Origin: a virus
Direction: 5' to 3' (one strand)
Virus record (IMG/VR): IMGVR_UViG_3300032073_003021
Location: 1 to 59,645 of that record
Length of the DNA stretch: 59,645 nucleotides
The translations under genes and the position numbers were made by a program. Every line of letters begins with the position of its first letter. The first letter of the stretch is position 1. Of the stretch, positions 24,949-34,145 are shown one piece after another. The notes beneath the pieces were generated by a model. The model had not been told where the DNA came from. It ran no database searches and was given only the letters and a program-made list of their open reading frames with translations.

Positions 24949-26651
24949 TACACTTTAAAAATATTAGATGGAAAAATTTCCTTTCAACAGGAAATGCGTG
25001 GACAGAAGTAGACTTTCAAAGGTCACCAAGTACATTAATTATTGGTGAAAATGGAAGTGGTAAATCCACTATGTTAGATGCTTTGACATATACTTTGTTC
25101 AACAAACCTTTTAGAAGTGTAACCATTCCTCAACTTGTTAATTCTATTAATGGGAAGAACATGGTTGCAGAAATTAACTTTCAAATAGGTAGTAAAAATT
25201 ATTTGATAAGAAGAGGATTTGGGCCTAGAATATTTGATATAGAAATTGATGGTGAAAAATTAGATAGTGATGCCAACATTAGAGATATGCAAAAGTTTCT
25301 AGAGGAAAATATCCTTAAACTTAATTACAAATCTTTTACACAGATTGTGATGTTAGGAAGTACATCATTTACTCCGTTTATGCAGTTACACTTAGGTGCA
25401 AGACGTGAGATTATTGAGGACTTACTTGACATAAGTATATTTTCATCTATGAATCAAGTCCTTAAAGGTAAGTATGTACAACTTGAAAACCAACAAAGAG
25501 TTATAGAAGGTGAAATAGAAGTAGCTAAGCAGAAAGCAAAAGTTCAAGAGGAATATATACTAACACTAGAGACAGATAAACAGGCGAAAGTCGATGACAT
25601 TCTTAAACAATTAAAGGAAGAAAAGAATGCGGTCCAGACAAATCAAGAAACGGCAAATGACCTCCATGAGGAGAAGGAGGCGCTTGGCGATGTTACTAGC
25701 ACAAAAGCGCAACTCGACAAATACCGAGACAGATTCCAAAGACAAATAGAACAACACGAAAAGGCCCTGGCGTTCTTTGAAAATAATGATGAGTGTCCTA
25801 CTTGTCAACAGGGTATACCACACGAACACAAAGATGAATTATCCTCAAAGGATAAAGATAAAATTAATGAAATACAAACGGCATTAGAAGAATTAGAGAA
25901 GAAGTATACGGAAGTTAATGCCTTATGCAACAAAGTAATTGAAATAGATGAAAAGATAATGGACGCTAATAACGAAATTATTACTCATCAAAGAATTGTC
26001 CAACGTCTACAGTTAGAACTAAATGATACAGAAACAAAAGTAGGAAATATCACAGAAGAAAAGGCAAAGTTAAAAAAATTAGCAAAAACAACTTTGTCTA
26101 AAGTAGAAGATAAAACGGACCTCACTCAAGAAGAACATTATTATAATGTAGCCAGAGCTATGTTAAAAGATTCTGGTATAAAAACTAAGATTATTAAAGA
26201 ATATTTACCTATTATTAATAAATTAGTTAATAAATATCTACAGGCTATGGACTTTTTTGTTCAATTTGACCTTGATGAAACATTTAAGGAAACAATTAAG
26301 TCTAGACACCGAGATAAATTTAGTTACGCATCATTTTCAGAAGGCGAAAAACAAAGAATAGATCTCGCATTAGTATTTACTTGGCGAACTATTGCTAAAA
26401 TGAAAAATAGCGCAAGCACTAACATACTATTATTAGATGAGGTGTTTGATAGTTCATTAGATGTGAACGGTACAGACTATGTTATGACTCTATTGAATAC
26501 AATAGGAGAAGACACGAACGTATTTGTTATATCTCATAAAGGCGATCAATTGTTTGACAAATTTAGAAGTGTAATTAGATTTGAAAAGAGGCAGAATTAT
26601 TCTGTCTTAGAAAACAGGAAACAAGAGAACGATTTTGAGCAAGGGAAGTAA
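24945..26651 (+). CDS. 46: Recombination endonuclease subunit gp46 (Rad50/SbcC-like)
   Basis: A 568-residue ABC-type ATPase (T4 gp46 560). Walker A GENGSGKSTML, two coiled-coil arms around a zinc hook (DECPTCQQGIPHEH, CxxC), signature SFSEGEKQRIDLAL and Walker B ILLLDEVFDSSLD are all present. Partner of gp47. The end overlaps a TTG-started reading frame of the next gene. Confidence 0.97.
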   Translation: MIHFKNIRWKNFLSTGNAWTEVDFQRSPSTLIIGENGSGKSTMLDALTYTLFNKPFRSVTIPQLVNSINGKNMVAEINFQIGSKNYLIRRGFGPRIFDIEIDGEKLDSDANIRDMQKFLEENILKLNYKSFTQIVMLGSTSFTPFMQLHLGARREIIEDLLDISIFSSMNQVLKGKYVQLENQQRVIEGEIEVAKQKAKVQEEYILTLETDKQAKVDDILKQLKEEKNAVQTNQETANDLHEEKEALGDVTSTKAQLDKYRDRFQRQIEQHEKALAFFENNDECPTCQQGIPHEHKDELSSKDKDKINEIQTALEELEKKYTEVNALCNKVIEIDEKIMDANNEIITHQRIVQRLQLELNDTETKVGNITEEKAKLKKLAKTTLSKVEDKTDLTQEEHYYNVARAMLKDSGIKTKIIKEYLPIINKLVNKYLQAMDFFVQFDLDETFKETIKSRHRDKFSYASFSEGEKQRIDLALVFTWRTIAKMKNSASTNILLLDEVFDSSLDVNGTDYVMTLLNTIGEDTNVFVISHKGDQLFDKFRSVIRFEKRQNYSVLENRKQENDFEQGK

Positions 26652-26940
26652 ACGTAGACCAGAAAAAGGTGACGCATACAGAAATAATTGGGACAGAATT
26701 TTTAATAAAAGGAAAGACATGATTGAAATATATGGAAAGACTAGATGTTCATTTTGTAATTCAGCAAAGGCACTAGCAGAATCAAAGGGACGTGACTATA
26801 AGTATTATCTTTTAGACGCGGATTATACTGAAGAGGAGTTTTTTGAAAAATTCCCTGGGGCTAGAACATTCCCTCAGATTGTTGTAGAGGGAAAAGCTAT
26901 TGGCGGATTTCAAGAACTACAGCAGGTACTTAAAGGTTAA
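26635..26940 (+). CDS. Glutaredoxin, possibly with a short basic N-terminal extension
   Basis: The glutaredoxin part (from ATG 26719, 73 residues) shows IEIYGKTRCSFCNSAKALAE with CSFC redox cysteines and the GSH-site features TFPQIVVEGKAIGGFQEL. The frame is open upstream to a TTG at 26635, adding SKGSKRRPEKGDAYRNNWD and a further short stretch, which resembles a separate small phage protein type (SKGSxRRP, NWDxIF). AGGAAAG before ATG 26719 allows an independent start. Likely electron donor for ribonucleotide reductase or Fe-S handling. Confidence 0.85.
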   Translation: MSKGSKRRPEKGDAYRNNWDRIFNKRKDMIEIYGKTRCSFCNSAKALAESKGRDYKYYLLDADYTEEEFFEKFPGARTFPQIVVEGKAIGGFQELQQVLKG

Positions 26941-26955
26941 CAAGTGGAATTCAAT

Positions 26956-27297
26956 ATGGAAACATATAGACCATTACCAAAAGGTTTAACGATACTAGAA
27001 TCCAAAATAGATGGATTAGGATTACACGCATCTATGCCTCATAATGCAGGAACAGTATTTGGAGAAACTCATGTCTTAGTACATAGTAGAGATAGACATG
27101 AATGGATTAGAACTCCACTAGGAGGTTTTATAAATCATAGTAATACTCCTAATTGTTTTATTACAACGGATGCGGGAGACAGAACTTTATACGCAATAAA
27201 GCCCATTAAAAAAGGCGAAGAGATAACAGTATTTTATAGATTTAAAGGGTACGATGGTATCATAGGAGATACTGGAGCACCTGACATAGGATGTTAA
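26956..27297 (+). CDS. SET-domain protein (putative lysine methyltransferase)
   Basis: A protein of 113 residues from ATG 26956 (117 from GTG 26944). It carries the SET hallmarks: SKIDGLGLHA near the start (the G-G motif), GGFINHSNTPNC with the NHS motif, and KKGEEITVFYRF with the catalytic Tyr. The domain is minimal, without pre-/post-SET parts. SET proteins transfer methyl groups from SAM to lysine. A host protein target (for example ribosomal protein or RNA polymerase) is conceivable but unknown. Confidence 0.85.
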   Translation: METYRPLPKGLTILESKIDGLGLHASMPHNAGTVFGETHVLVHSRDRHEWIRTPLGGFINHSNTPNCFITTDAGDRTLYAIKPIKKGEEITVFYRFKGYDGIIGDTGAPDIGC

Positions 27298-27298
27298 G

Positions 27299-27874
27299 AT
27301 GGAAGAAGCAGTAATAACAGAAACAGAAACAACAGAACTAGATGGATTAGAATTAATCGATCCTGGAAGTGAACTATTAAAACGTGCACCGACTCCGTTT
27401 GATTTTGAACTTGATAACGCTGAGGAATTGAGCGAACAACTTATAGAAGCTATGAAAAAACTAGGAGGAGTTGGACTTTCTGCTAACCAAGTAGGAATAG
27501 ACAAATCAGTTTTTGTTATAGGAGACCAAGGAGACTTTACAAAAACATTTTTCAACCCTGTGGTTGTGGGTGTTAGTGAAGAAACAGAAGTTATGAAAGA
27601 AGGTTGTTTATCCTTCCCAGGTTTGTGGTTAATGGTATCACGCCCTAAACAAGTTTCAATTAAGTATACTGATTTAAAAGGTGAAGAAATTATTGAGACA
27701 TATGAAAGTGTAACGGCAAGAGTAATACTACATGAATACGACCACATGCTAGGGTTCAACTTTACACAAAGAGTTTCCAAAATGAAATTAGAACGTGCAA
27801 TTAAGGCGTTCAATAAAAAACTTAAAAAACACCAAAGACACTTAGCTTTACAAGCAGCTAACATAAATAACTAA
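27299..27874 (+). CDS. def: Peptide deformylase
   Basis: A 191-residue protein with the three deformylase motifs: GVGLSANQVG (57-66), EGCLSFPG (C103 metal ligand) and HEYDHMLG (HExxH, 145-149). It removes formyl groups from new proteins. The N-terminal 25 residues are an acidic extension. Phage deformylases are common in marine T4-like viruses. It lies 1 base after the SET gene's stop. Confidence 0.95.
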   Translation: MEEAVITETETTELDGLELIDPGSELLKRAPTPFDFELDNAEELSEQLIEAMKKLGGVGLSANQVGIDKSVFVIGDQGDFTKTFFNPVVVGVSEETEVMKEGCLSFPGLWLMVSRPKQVSIKYTDLKGEEIIETYESVTARVILHEYDHMLGFNFTQRVSKMKLERAIKAFNKKLKKHQRHLALQAANINN

Positions 27875-27891
27875 AAGAACAGGAGAACAAA

Positions 27892-28245
27892 ATGGCAGAC
27901 GATACTTTTGATTTCGGATTCACGGCTGTAGATGAACCAAGTGATAATGTACAGCAGCCTGGACCTGCTCTAAATAATGATGAAGTGCTTGATAAATTAC
28001 AGCAGTTAGAAGCTAAAATTTTACAAGCAGATAATTCAAATATGGTGAACGAACATAGGGCTCTTATCGAGTCAGATGTTGCAAGCAAACTTCGTGATGT
28101 TGAAGATCTTGTACTACCTTTACTATATAATTTACAAAAGAATCCTGAAAAGGAATATATTCATTGGCCAAATAGAACGACTATTATTGATAAACAAATT
28201 GAAAAAATTAAGGCGGTAACAAGATACTATGAGCGAATCAACTAA
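27892..28245 (+). CDS. Conserved hypothetical phage protein
   Basis: A 117-residue protein with an acidic N-terminus (DDTFDFGFTAVDE), a helical middle and a C-terminal NPEKEYIHWPNRTTIIDKQI. The two ends look conserved in marine T4-like phages. It has Shine-Dalgarno AGGAG and overlaps the ClpP-like gene by 17 bases. Function not recognised; it may be an adaptor or partner of the neighbouring protease. Confidence 0.65.
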   Translation: MADDTFDFGFTAVDEPSDNVQQPGPALNNDEVLDKLQQLEAKILQADNSNMVNEHRALIESDVASKLRDVEDLVLPLLYNLQKNPEKEYIHWPNRTTIIDKQIEKIKAVTRYYERIN

Positions 28246-28831
28246 ACCAATAAACAATCCTCAGCAACTAGGTAACGCATTCGAACGCCCGGTTGCTAGG
28301 ATATTTGATTTATATCTCTCAGGCGCAATAGAATCGGCAGAGAAATATCAGGATTGGAACCAGATTTTACGGTCATCAGGTGAAAATGATGTAATCGTAA
28401 TGCACATCAATAGCAATGGAGGTAATATATTTACTTGTATTCAATTGATGCGAAGTATAAGGGAGACTCAAGGAACAGTCGTAGCTTCAGTAGAAGGTAT
28501 GTGTTTCTCAGCAGCAACTCTTTTATTCTTAGTTTCTGATGTATGTGAAATTAGCGAGCACTCGCACTTTATGTTTCATACATACAGTTCAGGAGCTTGG
28601 GGAAAAGGTAACGAACAGTTAGAGTCAGTTATGGCTGATGATAAGTGGGCTCGTGCTTTATTTAAAGACGTATATAAAGACTTCTTATCATCAGATGAGC
28701 TAAAAGAAATGATGCAAGGTAGGGACTTTTGGTTATCAGCAGATGAAGTTACAAAACGTCTCGAGGCAAGGAATAAGAAAAACGCAAAAGCTCAACCTCG
28801 TAAAAAGCTATTGCAAAAACAAGGAAAGTAA
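28229..28831 (+). CDS. ClpP-like serine protease
   Basis: A 200-residue protein of the ClpP/crotonase fold: VIVMHINSNGGNIFTCIQLM (oxyanion region), VEGMCFSAATLLFLVSD with candidate catalytic Ser94, and SEHSHFMFHTYSSG with candidate His117. The C-terminus is Lys-rich. Phage ClpP homologues may act on host proteins or in head maturation; the latter is less likely since gp21 is present. Stop overlaps the receptor gene (TAATG). Confidence 0.85.
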   Translation: MSESTKPINNPQQLGNAFERPVARIFDLYLSGAIESAEKYQDWNQILRSSGENDVIVMHINSNGGNIFTCIQLMRSIRETQGTVVASVEGMCFSAATLLFLVSDVCEISEHSHFMFHTYSSGAWGKGNEQLESVMADDKWARALFKDVYKDFLSSDELKEMMQGRDFWLSADEVTKRLEARNKKNAKAQPRKKLLQKQGK

Positions 28832-30378
28832 TGAAAAATATATTATGGGCGCTACTATTCGCCTTACTAACTACCACGGCTACTGCTGAAGAAGTAGAAG
28901 AAGTGATTGTTGTCGGAGCATATATTGTTGAAGGCAATGCAGACGTAGAATATGATGACACTTTATTGGAATCTATTATGCCAACTAAAAGTTATGTCGC
29001 AGGAGGCCCTGGAGCCTTTCAAGGCATTATGTTGAATGGTACTGATACTAAGCATACAGCTGTTTATAAAAATGGTGTACCTGTTAATGATCCTAGTTCT
29101 GGGTGGTTCGATTTCGGAACAGAACTAATTACAGGACAGAATACAAAACTTATATCAGGACCTAATAGTGTACAATTTGGAAGTGGCTCAATGGGTGGAG
29201 TAGTTCTTATAGAGGACGACTTAAAACAAAGAGAGTTTATCAGTAAAATTGCTGATGATAAAACATTCTTATTTACATCAATTGATGGTTTTCAGTTAGC
29301 ACATTATAAAGGGACAAATGGTTCTGTTAGAAGTGATAATACAGAAAACGATTGGTATGAAAATACAACTGCTAAATTTGGTGGTGATGTAAATGGTTGG
29401 AGTATCAGAGGAGAATATACTGATTACAATTATGATTACGATAATTGTTGGATGCCTGATTTCTCAGTATCTAATATATGTAATCAAGACGGAGAGAAAA
29501 CATTTTTATCTGTAAGAAATGATATTGTTACTATAGGTTATATGAGTAATGATGCAACACATAATACAGGGTTTGAATTAGACACAGAAAGATATTATCT
29601 TGATGCAACAGTTTACCAAGGTTATGGTATGGAGTTAGGGCTTACAGGACAGAAAGAAACATACAACAAAATAGATAGAGATATTGGTTCCGTATGGTTT
29701 ACTTGGACAGATGACAGAGGAGTTTCTGTTGGATTACGCTACGAAGAAGATGCTGAAATTATCAGAGTAGGATACGAAACTGATGTTGTAAAAGTTTCTG
29801 TAGGTAATAGTTACAGACGTCCTAATCTATATGAAGAAAATGGTGACGACTGGGTATCAGCAAATCCTAATCTACTTCCTGAGGAAGGCATGGGTATTGA
29901 TGTAACTTGGAACAAATTCTCAGCATTCTATAATGAATTTAAAGAAGGTATTGATTTCGATATGTCAGCATATCAATATGTGAACACAGGTTCATACGAT
30001 GCTTATGGTCTTAAATTTATGAATCAATGGGTAACGAACACAGGGTCATTCTTTTTCTCTACTACATATACACAAACAGATAAAATCAGAGTTCCTGATT
30101 GGATGACTAAAATATCATACTGGACAGCAGGAAGAATAGGTAGTATCCCATGGACTGCAGAGGTAGCATACATCTCAGAACTTAATAAAGGGGCTGACTT
30201 TGATGGCAGAGAAATCGACGATGTAGACAACATAGATCTACGTTGGTCCATACAACCTACTGCTAAGTCTACATTAATGTTCGCGATTAATGATGTTTTA
30301 GACAATAATTTTGAAGTTTTACCCGATTATCCAGCAGGAGGACGTGAATTTACGCTAAGCTACCGCGTAACCTATTGA
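28831..30378 (+). CDS. TonB-dependent outer-membrane receptor (BtuB-like, compact)
   Basis: A 515-residue protein. Residues 1-19 are a signal peptide (WALLFALLTTTATA, cleavage before EE). A TonB-box-like EEVIVVGA follows, then a plug domain with KNGVPVNDPSSGWFDFG and GPNSVQFGSGSMGGVVLIE, characteristic of TonB receptors. The rest is a series of amphipathic strands with RRPNLYEEN and a C-terminal aromatic end (LSYRVTY) as in outer-membrane beta-barrels. BtuB is about 600 residues; this one is shorter. Ligand unknown; vitamin B12 or iron chelate are guesses. Confidence 0.9.
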   Translation: MKNILWALLFALLTTTATAEEVEEVIVVGAYIVEGNADVEYDDTLLESIMPTKSYVAGGPGAFQGIMLNGTDTKHTAVYKNGVPVNDPSSGWFDFGTELITGQNTKLISGPNSVQFGSGSMGGVVLIEDDLKQREFISKIADDKTFLFTSIDGFQLAHYKGTNGSVRSDNTENDWYENTTAKFGGDVNGWSIRGEYTDYNYDYDNCWMPDFSVSNICNQDGEKTFLSVRNDIVTIGYMSNDATHNTGFELDTERYYLDATVYQGYGMELGLTGQKETYNKIDRDIGSVWFTWTDDRGVSVGLRYEEDAEIIRVGYETDVVKVSVGNSYRRPNLYEENGDDWVSANPNLLPEEGMGIDVTWNKFSAFYNEFKEGIDFDMSAYQYVNTGSYDAYGLKFMNQWVTNTGSFFFSTTYTQTDKIRVPDWMTKISYWTAGRIGSIPWTAEVAYISELNKGADFDGREIDDVDNIDLRWSIQPTAKSTLMFAINDVLDNNFEVLPDYPAGGREFTLSYRVTY

Positions 30379-30419
30379 AATAAATAGAGAAAAGATTTCA
30401 AAAAAACGCACAAAAGTGC

Positions 30420-30448
30420 TTGACTTTAGCTTCTATAGGTGCTATCAT
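30420..30448 (+). promoter_or_regulatory. Sigma70-type promoter before the cobT-like gene
   Basis: TTGACT (30420-30425), 17 bp, TATCAT (30443-30448). The following sequence ATACACATAAACTAAAAAA is shared with the promoters at 32867 and 51379. Confidence 0.85.
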
Positions 30449-30483
30449 ATACACATAAACTAAAAAAGTGAGGATTTTTAGCA

Positions 30484-32838
30484 GTGAATGAGATAAAACA
30501 AAAATCAGTATTAGCGAAGTTATTAGCAACAGAAGATATAGCTGTTGTACATGACTCAAAAATGCCTACTGCGGCATTCGATGTAAAAGAACGTACATTG
30601 TATTTGCCAGTATTTAAGAAAATGTCTGAGGACTTATACGACCTCTTTATTGGACATGAAGTAGGACACGCACATCATACTCCTGAAGAAGGATGGCATG
30701 ATGCCGTATGTGATACACCTGAGCTAAAGGGCTTCTACAACATTATAGAAGACGCACGTATAGAAAGAAAAATTAAAGCCCAGTATCCTGGTTTAGCGTC
30801 CTCATTCTACAAAGGTTACAAAGAATTATTTGATAAAGACTTTTTTGGTATTAGAGGTCGTGACATCAACACATTCCCATTCGCAGACAGAATTAACATT
30901 CACTTTAAAATAGGCCACATGGCTAGCGTTAATTTTTCAGAAACAGAAAAAGTTTTTATAGAACGTATTGCAAAAGCAGAAACATGGGACGATGTTAAGA
31001 CACTTTCACAAGAACTAGCAGGCATCTCAAAAGAAGAAGCAAAAGAACGTGCACAAGAAGGTGAAGAGTTACAGAAACAATTAGACGAACTTAAGGAAAA
31101 GATGGAAGGTATGCGAGGTGAGCAAACTCCTAATCCTGAGGACAAAGAATTGGATCAATGGGAAACACGATACGAAATAGAAAAAGAAGATCGTGAGAAA
31201 AATGAAGATGAAGATGGAAATGTTCCTGAAGATTACGAATTTGATCGTTACAGCGATGAAGTAACTAAAGAAGTTGATGAGCGTGTTAAAGATGCTGAGA
31301 AAAGACGTGAAGAATTTGAATCAACAGAAAAAGACTTACAAGAACTTGAAGCACAACAAAAAGAACTTGAAGAAGACTTAAAATTCCATGAGGAAGAAGG
31401 TCAACATTCACAAACAGATTCTTGTTTCCGTAAAAATGAGGTTAAACTTGTTGATATGGACGCAGCACAGATGTTGTATGTAGACTTAGACGGTCCTACT
31501 GAACCAGAAGATGTTATAGTTCCAATGAACGAGTTATATAATTGGGAAGATTGTGTTACTCGTGAAGTTGGTTATGATACTAGAGAGTCTCAGCCCGAAG
31601 AACTTAAAAGATGGGGACTTAAAATGGCTCGTGATTACGAGGCATCTAACAGACCAGTAATTAATCAAATGGCTCAACAGTTTGAACTTAGAAAAGCAGC
31701 AACAGGTTTCAAGAAAGCACGTATTTCTAAAACAGGTAAGTTGAATGAGGACAAATTGTGGGCATATAAGTTGACTGAAGACTTATTCCAACAAACTCAG
31801 GTTGTTCCTAACGGTAAAAATCACGGTATAATTATGTATGTTGATTTATCAGGCAGTATGTGCAACCACATTAAAGGTACAATAGAACAAGCAATCAATG
31901 TTGGTATGTTCTGTAGAAAAGTTGGTATCCCTTTTGATGTTTATGGTTTTAGCGACTGTGGTAAAAGGTCAGAAAGACTAAAAGGTAAATTCAAATCATT
32001 AGATTTTGAAACAGGCCAGTTCATAGATTATGGCAATGTTAATCTAGTACATATGATTAGCTCTAAGTGTAAGAAAACAGAGTGGGATAATGCAATGGCA
32101 TATCTAATGTGCATGATGAAAGGTTATGAACGTGGTGGATATAGATACGATGATGAATACGAATATGTTTACATTACAAATTCGTTCTTCAGATTAGGAG
32201 GCACACCATTAAATCATGCACTAGCATATGCTCCTAAAATATCTAAGTTATTTAAGAAGCGTTATAACGTTGAAATACTTTCAACAATATTCCTAACAGA
32301 TGGTGGTGCAACTGATAACTTACAATGGTACAAAAGAACTGAAACTGATGATGAAGGCGAGAAATTTGTAAAAGTAGATTACGCTCGTGGCAAACAGCTT
32401 GTAGCAAAAGTAGGAGCTAGCACAGTAGCAGGACCTAAAATGAACGGTATGTATTATGAGAGAGATCCTGAAACTAAGTTCCTTATAGAGTATTACAAAA
32501 AGGTCACAGGTGACAGAATATTTAACTTCCACATAGTAGGTACAAAGCGTAGAGACTTTGAGTCAGAGTACAGCAGACGTTCAAAGAACTACTGTTACCA
32601 GGAGTTTGATAAGTGGTATAAGACGGTACTTAAGAACAAATTTGGAGTGCTTATAGAGGACTCTGGTTGGGATACATCACTTATTATTAAAGGTCAAAAG
32701 GACCTTCAGATAGACGATCAAGAACTTGAAGTAAAGAGCAACAAAAGAGGTGATTTACTCCGAGGATTTAAGAAGTTTAGTGGTACGAAACGTACTAGCA
32801 GAACTTTTGTTAACCAAATCATAGACTTAGTAGCATAA
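30484..32838 (+). CDS. CobT-like protein with HExxH and VWA domain
   Basis: A 784-residue protein from a GTG start (AGGA upstream). Near the N-terminus it has FIGHEVGHAHHTPEEG, an HExxH metallopeptidase-like motif (H58-H62); the middle (about 170-310) is a long Glu/Lys-rich helical region; the C-terminal part begins with the MIDAS of a von Willebrand A domain, MYVDLSGSM (about 452-460). It pairs with the AAA+ protein at 32946, as CobT/CobS do in cobaltochelatase and as MoxR/VWA pairs do in complex assembly. The actual substrate is unknown. Confidence 0.8.
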   Translation: MNEIKQKSVLAKLLATEDIAVVHDSKMPTAAFDVKERTLYLPVFKKMSEDLYDLFIGHEVGHAHHTPEEGWHDAVCDTPELKGFYNIIEDARIERKIKAQYPGLASSFYKGYKELFDKDFFGIRGRDINTFPFADRINIHFKIGHMASVNFSETEKVFIERIAKAETWDDVKTLSQELAGISKEEAKERAQEGEELQKQLDELKEKMEGMRGEQTPNPEDKELDQWETRYEIEKEDREKNEDEDGNVPEDYEFDRYSDEVTKEVDERVKDAEKRREEFESTEKDLQELEAQQKELEEDLKFHEEEGQHSQTDSCFRKNEVKLVDMDAAQMLYVDLDGPTEPEDVIVPMNELYNWEDCVTREVGYDTRESQPEELKRWGLKMARDYEASNRPVINQMAQQFELRKAATGFKKARISKTGKLNEDKLWAYKLTEDLFQQTQVVPNGKNHGIIMYVDLSGSMCNHIKGTIEQAINVGMFCRKVGIPFDVYGFSDCGKRSERLKGKFKSLDFETGQFIDYGNVNLVHMISSKCKKTEWDNAMAYLMCMMKGYERGGYRYDDEYEYVYITNSFFRLGGTPLNHALAYAPKISKLFKKRYNVEILSTIFLTDGGATDNLQWYKRTETDDEGEKFVKVDYARGKQLVAKVGASTVAGPKMNGMYYERDPETKFLIEYYKKVTGDRIFNFHIVGTKRRDFESEYSRRSKNYCYQEFDKWYKTVLKNKFGVLIEDSGWDTSLIIKGQKDLQIDDQELEVKSNKRGDLLRGFKKFSGTKRTSRTFVNQIIDLVA

Positions 32839-32866
32839 AAGAATGCAAAAGAATGAGAAAAAAAGG

Positions 32867-32895
32867 TTGACTTTAGGTTCCAAAGGTGCTATCAT
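32867..32895 (+). promoter_or_regulatory. Sigma70-type promoter before the cobS-like gene
   Basis: TTGACT (32867-32872), 17 bp, TATCAT (32890-32895), with the same downstream ACACATAAACTAAAAAA segment as the promoter at 30420. The repeat indicates that the pair is co-regulated though separately transcribed. Confidence 0.85.
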
Positions 32896-32945
32896 ATACA
32901 CATAAACTAAAAAAATAACTATTAAATCTTGTGAGGAGATATATT

Positions 32946-34145
32946 ATGAAAACAATTGATAGAGAAAACTTAGTACAAGCACTTCAAGCAGCCGATAATG
33001 GCACAGGTGTTTTTACTAGGAAACAAATAATCGAAACAGCACAATCAATAGGTGTTGGTTTCCCAGCCTGGTTAGTTAATAAGCCAGATTATAAAGTTGA
33101 TAGAGGAATCTATAACTTGACTGCAATGTTCGGAGGAACTGCACAGGCAATTGAACTTCCAAAGGCAGCCCCACAGGCTCCAATTATGGAAATACAATCC
33201 AACGTAGCTCCAGCTCCCGAGGTATTGACTCAGGCAATTCTAAATGTAACCGTAGACAACTTAGTCCCACTCAAAGATGCGACTTATGTTCCATATGGTT
33301 TCTTCAAGGACTTGAAAAAAGTTCTTACAAGTTCTATGTTTTACCCAATTTTCATTAGCGGTTTATCTGGTAATGGTAAAACTACAATGGTAGAACAAGT
33401 ATGTGCGAACCTAAAACGTGAGGCGGTTCGTGTTAATATTAGTATTGAAACTGATGAAGATGATTTAATCGGTGGCAATACTCTAGTTGACGGTAACGTC
33501 GTGTATAGAGAAGGGCCCGTCCTCACAGCGATGAAACGCGGGGCTGTTCTTATACTTGATGAAGTAGACAGAGGTTCGAACAAGTTAATGTGCTTACAAG
33601 CCATACTTGAGGGGAAACCTTACTTCAACAAGAAGACAGGCGAAACCGTAACTCCTGCTCCCGGCTTCAACATTGTTGCTACAGCCAACACAAAAGGTCG
33701 AGGTTCAGATGATGGCAAGTTCATAAGTGCCAATATACTCGACGAGGCATTCCTAGAAAGGTTTGCAATTACCGTGGAGCAGGAGTACCCTACTTTATCA
33801 ACAGAGAAAAAGATTGTTCTAAACAAAATGAACAAGGCTAATTGTGTAGACGAGGAGTTTGCACTTCACTTAGTTACTTGGTCAGATGTAATTCGTAAAA
33901 CATATTACGAAGGTGCAATTGATGAACTGATCTCAACTCGTAGGTTAGAGCACATTGTAAATGCGTTTGCAATGTTTACAGATAAAACTAAGGCAATTGA
34001 ACTTTGTGTCAACAGGTTCGATGAAGATACTAAGGCAGCATTTATAGACTTGTATGCCAAAGTTGATCCTAGTGTACAGATTAACGAAGGTGACGATGAG
34101 ATCCTAGACAACGAAAAGGCGGAGGAAGACTTTGGCGAAGAATAA
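32946..34145 (+). CDS. cobS: CobS/MoxR-like AAA+ ATPase
   Basis: ATG 32946 is chosen over GTG 32931, since GAGGAG lies between them at the right distance. The 399-residue product has Walker A GLSGNGKT (139-146), Walker B LILDEVD (202-208), sensor region VATANTKGRGSDDGKF and an arginine-finger region LDEAFLERFAITVEQEYP. CobS is the ATPase of aerobic cobaltochelatase and a frequent marine phage gene. Without a CobN-type subunit in the window, a chaperone-like role with its VWA partner is equally possible. Confidence 0.85.
   Translation: MKTIDRENLVQALQAADNGTGVFTRKQIIETAQSIGVGFPAWLVNKPDYKVDRGIYNLTAMFGGTAQAIELPKAAPQAPIMEIQSNVAPAPEVLTQAILNVTVDNLVPLKDATYVPYGFFKDLKKVLTSSMFYPIFISGLSGNGKTTMVEQVCANLKREAVRVNISIETDEDDLIGGNTLVDGNVVYREGPVLTAMKRGAVLILDEVDRGSNKLMCLQAILEGKPYFNKKTGETVTPAPGFNIVATANTKGRGSDDGKFISANILDEAFLERFAITVEQEYPTLSTEKKIVLNKMNKANCVDEEFALHLVTWSDVIRKTYYEGAIDELISTRRLEHIVNAFAMFTDKTKAIELCVNRFDEDTKAAFIDLYAKVDPSVQINEGDDEILDNEKAEEDFGEE

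Noticed and set aside
27187-27864. Reverse-strand frame of 225 codons over the deformylase gene
   Set aside because: Composition is that of an antisense shadow; deformylase motifs on the + strand are unambiguous.
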